Assembly: GCF_001544075.1 (NCBI RefSeq)
Contig: NZ_BCNT01000019.1
Span: 16,299 to 80,298 of the forward strand
Source of the DNA: Comamonas terrae
GTDB taxonomy: Bacteria > Pseudomonadota > Gammaproteobacteria > Burkholderiales > Burkholderiaceae_C
Length of the DNA stretch: 64,000 nt
Reading direction: 5' to 3'
Shown here one piece after another: positions 58,330 through 64,000 of this stretch. The notes beneath the pieces are model-generated. The model saw nothing but the letters and a program-made list of their open reading frames with translations, searched no databases and was not told where the DNA came from. Made by a program: the position numbers and the translations under genes. The stretch's first letter is position 1. Every line of letters starts with the position of its first letter.

Positions 58330-59256
58330 TCAGTAGCCCCTGGAAAGATCCACGGCGTTGAGCGCCTCCTGGCCCGCGCGCAGGCGGTTCAGGCTTGCCA
58401 GGCACTGGCCGGCAATGGTCTGTGCCGATGCCTGGGCCGCGATATGCGGCGTGCCGAATACCTTGGGATGGCGCCAGGCCCGATTGTCGGGGCTTGGGGG
58501 CTCCTCGCGCAGCACGTCCAGCGCCGCGCCGGCCAGATGGCCTTCGTCCAGCAGGGTCAGCAGATCGTCCTCCACGACCTGCTCGCCGCGCCCCACATTG
58601 ATGAAGTAGGCGCCCCGGGGCAGCAGCGACAGCGTGCGGCGGTCCAGCAGGTCGCGCGTCTCGGGCGTCAGCGGCAGTGCGCAGACCAGGATGTCGGTCC
58701 GGGCCAGCATGTCCCGCAGCCCCTGCGGCCCGCTGTGGACGGCGATGCCGGGCAGTTCCCGGGCACTGCGGCTCCAGCCGGCCACCGGGTAGCCCACGGC
58801 CTGCATGGCGCGTGCCACGAAACGCCCGACTTCGCCCAGGCCCAGGATGCCCACGCGGCACTGCGCGGCAGCGCGCACCGGGCGGCGCAGCCATTGGCCG
58901 GCCCTTTGCTGCTCGGCAAACAGTTCGAGCTCGCGCGTATGGCGCAGCGCCGTGCCCAGCACGTACTGGGCGATTTCCACATGCTGCTGGGGATCGACGG
59001 TGCGCACCACGGGCAGGCCCGCAGGCAGGTCGGGCACCAGCAGCTTGTCCACGCCGGCGCTGGGCGCAAACAGCAGCTTCAGATTCGGATAGCTGCCCAG
59101 CACGCCGGGCTTGAGGCTCCAGGCCAGCATGGCCTCGACCTCGCCGGCCACGGCCTGGTCGCGGTGTTCCCAGACGGTCTCGCCGGGCGCCATGGAACGC
59201 AGCGCGGCCGCGATGGGCGCGCCCATGCTCGGATGGATGTTGACCAGAATTCCCAT
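58330..59256 (-). CDS. 2-hydroxyacid dehydrogenase, GhrA (glyoxylate/hydroxypyruvate reductase) type
   Basis: A 308-residue NAD(P)H enzyme. NAD-binding ILGLGEVGRFVARAM, catalytic Arg in FINVGRGEQVVEDDL, Glu in DVLREEPP and His in TPHIAAQ are all present. GhrA rather than GhrB is favoured by the short N-terminal domain. The start at 59256 has GGAGA at good spacing; two in-frame ATGs lie 4 and 8 codons upstream. The substrate in this cluster is unknown. Confidence 0.88.
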   Translation of the reverse strand: MGILVNIHPSMGAPIAAALRSMAPGETVWEHRDQAVAGEVEAMLAWSLKPGVLGSYPNLKLLFAPSAGVDKLLVPDLPAGLPVVRTVDPQQHVEIAQYVLGTALRHTRELELFAEQQRAGQWLRRPVRAAAQCRVGILGLGEVGRFVARAMQAVGYPVAGWSRSARELPGIAVHSGPQGLRDMLARTDILVCALPLTPETRDLLDRRTLSLLPRGAYFINVGRGEQVVEDDLLTLLDEGHLAGAALDVLREEPPSPDNRAWRHPKVFGTPHIAAQASAQTIAGQCLASLNRLRAGQEALNAVDLSRGY

Positions 59257-59355
59257 TGATTTCTCCATGAATCTGAGCACGGCTTGCGGCCTGCGAAACG
59301 GCAGCAGCCCGGGCGCGGGACCCCGAGCCAGGGCCCGGCCCCCGCTGCAAGGGTT

Positions 59356-59420
59356 TCGTCCCTCTTCCCTAGCGCAGCGAGTGGAGAGGGGGAAGGCGCG
59401 CAGCGGCTCAGAGGGTGTCA
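59356..59420 (-). repeat. GC-rich palindromic repeat, family A, copy 6
   Basis: It begins at the aldolase stop codon. In transcript orientation it reads CCCTCTGAGCCGCTGCGCGCC, TTCCCCCTCTCCACTCGC and GAGGG. It is closely similar to copy 3 after ftsZ. It separates the aldolase from the dehydrogenase gene. Confidence 0.65.
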
Positions 59421-60188
59421 GTTCTTGTAATCGGGTGCGATGCGATCGAGCTTGCGCAGCAGGCTGGGCCAGGCCAGGCCCGAGCCCTTGCCCTTGGTGA
59501 CCTGGCGCGACTGGTTGGCCGCATCGGCAATGATGGAAGCGGGAATCATGCTCAGCCGCGCACCGCCGGCTTGCGCCAGGATCTGGATCTGGCAGGCGCG
59601 CTCCAGGGTGTACATGGCCATGAAGGCATCGGCCACGCTGCGCCCGCAGGTCAGCAGGCCGTGGTTGCGCAATATGAGCTGGTTGCTGCGGCCCAGGTCT
59701 GCCACCAGGCGCGGCTTTTCCTCGTCGTGCAGGGCCACGCCTTCGTAGTCATGGTAGGCCAGGCGCGCCAGCGGGAAGATGGACTGCTGCGAGATCGGCA
59801 GCAGCCCCTCCTCCTGGGCCGAGACGGCCACGCCGTGCGGCGTGTGCGTGTGCAGCACGCACTGCACCTCGGGCCGGGCCTCGTGGATGGCACTGTGGAT
59901 GACGAAGCCCGCGGGATTGACGTCGTACTCGGTCTCCATCAGCGGCACGCCTTCGTGGTCCACCTTGACCAGGCTCGATGCCGTGATCTCCTCGAACAGC
60001 ATGCCGTAGGGATTGATGAGGAACTGGTCGTCGTGCCCCGGCACGCGCGCCGAGATGTGGGTGAAGATCAGGTCGTCCCAGCCGAAATGGGCCACCAGCC
60101 GGTAGGCGGCGGCCAGCTCGGTGCGGACCTGCCATTCCTCGGCCGTCACCTGACTGCGCACAGGGGATGCGGCGATGTCGTTGTGCAT
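59418..60188 (-). CDS. Class II aldolase/adducin-family protein
   Basis: A 256-residue protein with the family's metal site: HTHTPHGVAVSA near residue 118 (two His ligands) and RNHGLLTCGRSVADAF with a third His. FTHISARVPGHDDQFLINPYG at the front is also typical. Members cleave or dehydrate sugar-phosphate or hydroxy acids, but many are uncharacterised. The start at 60188 has GGAGA upstream. It follows the acyl-CoA synthetase by 37 bp. Confidence 0.9.
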   Translation of the reverse strand: MHNDIAASPVRSQVTAEEWQVRTELAAAYRLVAHFGWDDLIFTHISARVPGHDDQFLINPYGMLFEEITASSLVKVDHEGVPLMETEYDVNPAGFVIHSAIHEARPEVQCVLHTHTPHGVAVSAQEEGLLPISQQSIFPLARLAYHDYEGVALHDEEKPRLVADLGRSNQLILRNHGLLTCGRSVADAFMAMYTLERACQIQILAQAGGARLSMIPASIIADAANQSRQVTKGKGSGLAWPSLLRKLDRIAPDYKN

Positions 60189-60225
60189 GTCGAAAGTCTC
60201 CTTGAAACGCGGTATTGCCCGGCCC

Positions 60226-61776
60226 TCAGCGTGCGGGCCCCGCATAGCGATCCCTGAGCTCGCGCTTGAGCACCTTGCCGATGGCGCTGCGCGGCAGCTC
60301 GTCGACAAAGCGCAGGTCCGCCAGGCGCTGCGTCTTGCCGGCGCGCTGGTTGTACCAGTCCATCACCTCTTCGGCCCGGGCCGCCTGACCCGCGCGCGAC
60401 ACCACGAAGGCCACGGGCGTCTCGCCCCATTGCTCGGACGGCACGCCGACCACGGCCACGTCCTCCACGGCCGGATGCAGGCGCAGCTGCGCCTCCAGGT
60501 CGCTCGGGTAGATGTTGAAGCCGCCGCTGATGATCATGTCCTTGCGGCGGTCGAACAGCGTGAGAAAGCCCTCGGCATCGAAGCGCCCCACGTCGCCCGT
60601 GCGGATGAAGCGCTTGCCCGCGGGATCGAACCATTCGGCCTCGCGCGTCTTCTCGGGCTGGTTGTGGTAGCTGGTCATCATGCCGGCCGAGTGGCCCACC
60701 ACCTCGCCGGCCTCGCCGGGCGGCACTTCCCTGCCGTCCTCGTCGATCAGGCGGATGTCGTGGCCTTCGGCCGGCTTGCCCACGGTGTGCAGCTTCCCCG
60801 GGAACAGATGGGCATCGAGAATGCAGGTGCCGCCGCCTTCGGTCATGCCGTAGAACTCGGTCAGGCTGCCGGGCCAGCGCGCCAGCACGTCGGCCTTGAG
60901 TGCGGCGCTGAACGGCGCGCTGGTGCAGAACTTGAAGCGGTAGGACGAGAGATCGAAGTCGCCGAACTGCGGCAGCGCCATGATGCGCTGGTACTGCACG
61001 GGCACCAGCATGGTGTGCGTGGCGCGGTGTTGCTGGGCCAGTTGCAGGTAGCGCGCGGCATCGAACTTGCCCATCAGCACCACGCTGCCGCCGAAGGCGA
61101 TCGTCGGGAAGAACACCACCAGCGTGGTGTTGGAATACAGCGGCGTGGCCAGCAGCGTCGTGCCGCCCGGGCCGTATTCGTAGCGGTTGCCGCGCATCAC
61201 ATGCGTCCAGCGCATGCCGTGCGACTGCACGATGCCCTTGGGCGTGCCCGTGGTGCCCGAGGAATAGATGATGTTGAAAGGCGCCTCGGGCTGCACCTGC
61301 ACGGGTGCGGGCCTGGCGCCCTCGGGCGCCAGCCAGTCCTCGAAGGACTGGCCCTGGGCGATACCGTCCAGCGAGATGCAGCGCGGCGCGCCGGCGCCCT
61401 GCGGCACCAGCTCCTGCGCGGCCTTGTCGATGAACAGCAGATGCGCATCGGCATCGCGCAGCATCGAAGCCAGGCTTTCCGCCGTGGAGGACGGCGCCAG
61501 CGGCGCCACCACGGCACCTGCGCGCAGCACGCCCAGGAACAGCGCCGCATAGCGCGCCGAGTTCAGCGCGCAGATGGCCACGGCCTGGCCGGGCTGCACG
61601 CCGTCACGCTGCAGCGCGGCGGCCACGCGGTCCATCAGGGCATCGAGCTGCGCGTAGTTCAGCGCCAGGCCATCGTCGCGGAGCGCCGCATGCCCGGGCC
61701 GCTGGCGCGCATGTTCGCGCACCAGATCGCTCATGGGAGTGAAAGGCGTATCAGGCGTAATAGAGAAGGTCTGCAT
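60226..61776 (-). CDS. AMP-dependent acyl-CoA synthetase/ligase
   Basis: Activates a carboxylic acid to its CoA thioester with ATP. The 516-residue enzyme has the P-loop IIYSSGTTGTPKGIVQ, YGMTEGGGTCILD, the TGDVGRFDAEGFLTLFDRRKDMI block, and the C-terminal catalytic lysine in SAIGKVLKREL. The ATG at 61776 starts 2 bp after the stop of the upstream Bug gene; a TTG two codons earlier would overlap it. Substrate unknown. Confidence 0.92.
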   Translation of the reverse strand: MQTFSITPDTPFTPMSDLVREHARQRPGHAALRDDGLALNYAQLDALMDRVAAALQRDGVQPGQAVAICALNSARYAALFLGVLRAGAVVAPLAPSSTAESLASMLRDADAHLLFIDKAAQELVPQGAGAPRCISLDGIAQGQSFEDWLAPEGARPAPVQVQPEAPFNIIYSSGTTGTPKGIVQSHGMRWTHVMRGNRYEYGPGGTTLLATPLYSNTTLVVFFPTIAFGGSVVLMGKFDAARYLQLAQQHRATHTMLVPVQYQRIMALPQFGDFDLSSYRFKFCTSAPFSAALKADVLARWPGSLTEFYGMTEGGGTCILDAHLFPGKLHTVGKPAEGHDIRLIDEDGREVPPGEAGEVVGHSAGMMTSYHNQPEKTREAEWFDPAGKRFIRTGDVGRFDAEGFLTLFDRRKDMIISGGFNIYPSDLEAQLRLHPAVEDVAVVGVPSEQWGETPVAFVVSRAGQAARAEEVMDWYNQRAGKTQRLADLRFVDELPRSAIGKVLKRELRDRYAGPAR

Positions 61777-61778
61777 GC

Positions 61779-62750
61779 TCAATCATTCAGGTTCAGGGAT
61801 TGCACGATGGTCTTTTCCGCCTCGAAATTCCTGCGCGCGAATTCCGAATAGGCCTGGTGATCGCGGTAGTCGGTGCGGATGCCGTAGGTCTTGATCACGC
61901 GTTGCATCTCGGGGTCGTCCAGCGCCGCCTTCACGGCGGCATCGAGCTTTTGCACGATGGGCAGCGGCAGGCCCCTGGGTCCGGCCAGGCCCAGCGGCGA
62001 AGGCACGACCACGTCGTAGCCGGCTTCCTTGAAGGTGGGCACGTTGGCAAAGGCCGGCGGTCGCTTGTCCGCCGCGATCGCCAGCGCGCGCACCTTGCCG
62101 GTTTCCATGAAGTTCAGAATGCCATTGGTGCTGACCATGGTCTTTACATGGCCGCCCAGCAAGGCGGTGATCGCTTCGGAGTCGCCCTTGTAGGGCACGT
62201 GCGTGAACGGCACGCCCGCAGCCTTGCCCAGCAGCGCCATGGCCACCTGGTTGCCCGTGAACTTGCCCGGTGTGCCGTAGTCCACGCCTTCCTTGTGGGT
62301 CTTGGCGTACTCGACCACGTCCTTCACTGTCTTGAACGGCGAATCGGCCGCCACCGCGAGGATGAAGTCGTAGGCGGTGAACGAGGCGATATAGGTCAGG
62401 TCGCGGATCGGGTCGTACTGGGTCTTTTGCACATAGGGCTGGCGGAACACGCCGACCGGCACCATGGTGAGCCGGTAGCCGTCGGGCTTGGCGCGCTGCA
62501 TGTCCACCACACCCAGCGTGCCGCCCGCGCCGGGCTTGTTTTCCACGATCACGGATTGCTTGAGCTGCTTGGTCAGGCTGGTGGCCAGCGCGCGGCCGAC
62601 CACGTCGGTGGTGCCGCCGGGCGCAAACGGCACGATGATGGTGACGGGCTGGTTCGGATAGTCGGCCTGGGCCCGGGCGGCGGTGGCGCCCAGGGTGGCG
62701 GTGCAGGCCAGCGCCAGCGTGGCGGCGGTGTTGAACAGACGGCGTTGCAT
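61779..62750 (-). CDS. Bug-family (TctC) solute-binding receptor 2 of the catabolic cluster
   Basis: A 323-residue receptor with signal peptide (cleavage near ARAQAD). YPNQPVTIIVPFAPGGTTDVVGRALAT and VENKPGAGGTLGVVDM are canonical. AGGAGA precedes the ATG at 62750. Its stop lies 2 bp from the acyl-CoA synthetase start, which suggests co-translation and a functional link: the bound acid may be the CoA-ligase substrate. Confidence 0.9.
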   Translation of the reverse strand: MQRRLFNTAATLALACTATLGATAARAQADYPNQPVTIIVPFAPGGTTDVVGRALATSLTKQLKQSVIVENKPGAGGTLGVVDMQRAKPDGYRLTMVPVGVFRQPYVQKTQYDPIRDLTYIASFTAYDFILAVAADSPFKTVKDVVEYAKTHKEGVDYGTPGKFTGNQVAMALLGKAAGVPFTHVPYKGDSEAITALLGGHVKTMVSTNGILNFMETGKVRALAIAADKRPPAFANVPTFKEAGYDVVVPSPLGLAGPRGLPLPIVQKLDAAVKAALDDPEMQRVIKTYGIRTDYRDHQAYSEFARRNFEAEKTIVQSLNLND

Positions 62751-62817
62751 GAGAATCTCCTGTGTGGATGCGGCGTACCGCATCACGGGCATGAAGCGCG
62801 GCGCCACCGATTCAATA

Positions 62818-62870
62818 TCGATAGCTGCCCGCTCCGTTCAGTCAATGGTTTCAGCGCTTTTTCATTGAAA
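62818..62870. repeat. Dispersed low-GC element, family B, between Bug genes 2 and 3
   Basis: CGATAGCT at 62819-62826, then TTTCAGCGCTTTTTCATTG. TCAATG and CATTGA form a small stem. It lies right after the stop of receptor 3. Confidence 0.5.
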
Positions 62871-62875
62871 ACCGA

Positions 62876-63853
62876 TTACTTGGCGGCCAGGCCCAGGCGC
62901 TCGATCAGCGCCCTGTCCTTGGCATAGGCCTCCCGGGCCCACTGCGCATAGTCGGCGCCCGAGCGGTACCAGGCGTCCTGGTTGAGCTGGGCCAGCACTT
63001 CCGCATGGCGCGGGTCTTCCATGGCTTTCTTGAACGCGTCGTGCAGCTTCTTCACGACGGCCGGGTCCATGCCCTTGGGGCCGACCAGGCCGTAGGGCGA
63101 GGTCGAGACCACGCCATAGCCCAGCTCCTTGGCCGTGGGCACCTGGGGCCAGCGCTGGGTGCGCTTTTCGCCAAAGGTCATCAGCAGCCGCATCTGGCCG
63201 CCGTCCACGTATTTGTCCCAGCCCGAGGCATCGCTTTGCGCCGAGACATGGCCGCCCAGCAGGGCCTGCTGCAGGTCGGCGTTGCCCTTGAACGGCACGT
63301 GGTTGAGCCTGACCTTGGCGTTCTCGGCCAGTTCCTCCATCAGCAGGTGCGGCGACGAACCCGCGCCGGTGGAGCCGTAGTCCACCGTACCGGGGCTCTT
63401 GCGCGCGGCCGCGATGTAGTCGTTGAAGGTCTTGTAGGGCGAGTCCGAGCGCACCGTGAAGCCGAAGGTATAGCCCGAGACTCCGATGATGTAGGTGAAG
63501 TCGTTGATCGGGTGCCAGGCCGTCTTCTGCATGTGCGCCATGCGCAGCATGGACATGGGGAACTGCGTGATGGTGTAGCCGTCGGGCCTGGCCGTGCGCG
63601 CCATGGTGCCCGGGCCCAGGGTGCCGCCCGCGCCGGGCTTGTTCTCGACGATGATGCTCTGGCCCAGCTGCTTGCCGGCCAGATCGGCCAGCGTGCGCAT
63701 GTGGCGGTCGGTGGAGCCGCCCGCCGGGAAGGGCACGATCAGCGTGATCGGCTTGTTCGGAAAATCCTGGGCCCGGGCCGGGGCGCCCGCGGCGGCGGCC
63801 AGGCTCGCGGCGGCCAGGGCCAGCAGATGGCGGCGGACGGTATTCGTTGTCAT
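62876..63853 (-). CDS. Bug-family (TctC) solute-binding receptor 3 of the catabolic cluster
   Basis: A 325-residue receptor with signal peptide (cleavage near APARAQDF). FPNKPITLIVPFPAGGSTDRHMRTLAD and VENKPGAGGTLGPGTM are the family signatures. GGAGACAGAC precedes the ATG at 63853. It is the first gene of the cluster seen in this window. Identity to receptor 2 looks substantial in the N-domain, suggesting duplication. Confidence 0.9.
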   Translation of the reverse strand: MTTNTVRRHLLALAAASLAAAAGAPARAQDFPNKPITLIVPFPAGGSTDRHMRTLADLAGKQLGQSIIVENKPGAGGTLGPGTMARTARPDGYTITQFPMSMLRMAHMQKTAWHPINDFTYIIGVSGYTFGFTVRSDSPYKTFNDYIAAARKSPGTVDYGSTGAGSSPHLLMEELAENAKVRLNHVPFKGNADLQQALLGGHVSAQSDASGWDKYVDGGQMRLLMTFGEKRTQRWPQVPTAKELGYGVVSTSPYGLVGPKGMDPAVVKKLHDAFKKAMEDPRHAEVLAQLNQDAWYRSGADYAQWAREAYAKDRALIERLGLAAK

Positions 63854-63940
63854 GTCTGTCTCCTTGTCATCAAGGCAATGGCGGGTGCGCCACCGCTATG
63901 CCGGGCATGTTCTGCGCACGCCTCGGCCGGCTGTATAGGA

Positions 63941-63973
63941 AAAGGCCGGCTCCCCGGGGAAGCCGGCCTTTGC
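63941..63973 (-). terminator. Terminator of the gene at the right edge
   Basis: AAAGGCCGGCT...AGCCGGCCTTT is a perfect 11-bp stem followed on the minus strand by TCC. It lies 4 bp after the stop codon at 63977 and separates that gene from the Bug cluster. Confidence 0.7.
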
Positions 63974-63976
63974 CGG

Positions 63977-64000
63977 TCAGATCGTCCGGACCATTTCGGG
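63977..64000 (-). CDS. C-terminal end of a minus-strand gene cut by the window edge
   Basis: The seven visible codons read PEMVRTI then TGA. The terminator immediately after supports a real gene end. Too little is present to name the product. Confidence 0.4.
   Translation of the reverse strand, partial: PEMVRTI

Noticed and set aside
57228..59350. Overlapping long frames across the Bug/dehydrogenase boundary
   Set aside because: These are out-of-frame or fused readings; the receptor and dehydrogenase each have a start, motif set and stop.

Overview
The window is GC-rich beta-proteobacterial chromosome, almost certainly from the Comamonadaceae (Delftia/Comamonas/Acidovorax relatives). Three things support this: the gene order RNB nuclease - TonB-like - aroE - mtgA - ruvC, a complete dcw cluster followed by lpxC, and the abundance of Bug/TctC-family solute receptors. 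The assignment is an inference from gene content and protein style; no database was searched. No CRISPR array, prophage, IS transposase, tRNA or 16S/23S gene was seen. The one clear RNA gene is rnpB.

Layout, left to right. (1) 1-4624, plus strand: a 5'-truncated RNB-domain ribonuclease, a TonB-like periplasmic protein, aroE, mtgA and ruvC, closed by a bidirectional terminator. (2) 4640-24553, minus strand: an RcnB-like secreted protein, a 58-codon membrane ORF, lpxC, and the division/cell-wall cluster. In transcription order the cluster runs mraZ, rsmH, ftsL, ftsI, murE, murF, mraY, murD, ftsW, murG, murC, ddlB, ftsQ, ftsA, ftsZ. Eight junctions are 4-bp ATGA overlaps. The mraZ promoter carries three 10-bp-phased repeats that look like a diverged MraZ box. 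(3) 24759-33632, minus: hslU, hslV, a STAS-domain protein, a single-cysteine dksA, a His-rich COG0523 metal chaperone, xerC, a DUF484 gene and dapF. (4) 33796-36289, plus: a NUDIX/metallo-beta-lactamase fusion and an S4/RsuA-type protein that lacks the catalytic Asp.

(5) 36428-40664: a minus-strand operon (DUF3237, Bug receptor, tannase-family lipoprotein with MHETase-like active-site residues) divergent from a LuxR-type regulator. (6) rnpB, then an AraC regulator divergent from an EamA exporter, then cysK and a DUF3617-like gene. (7) 44915-53839, plus: an ABC exporter, DUF2164, sbcD-sbcC and a COG2509 flavoprotein. (8) 53960-57231: a secreted M20 amidohydrolase divergent from a GlxA-type AraC regulator, then an outer-membrane barrel protein. 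(9) 57251-63853, minus: a catabolic-looking cluster of three Bug receptors, an AMP-dependent acyl-CoA synthetase, a class II aldolase and a GhrA-like 2-hydroxyacid dehydrogenase. The tail of one more minus-strand gene follows at the window edge.

Superimposed on the genes are two dispersed short-repeat families. One is a GC-rich palindrome that usually abuts stop codons. The other is a lower-GC element of about 50 bp bearing a GATAGCT-type end, found both between genes and, apparently in frame, inside aroE and murG. The most interesting observations are the MHETase-like lipoprotein beside a Bug receptor, the uncharacterised three-Bug catabolic cluster, the long MurD N-terminal extension, the hairpin-rich lpxC leader, and the S4 protein without its catalytic Asp.
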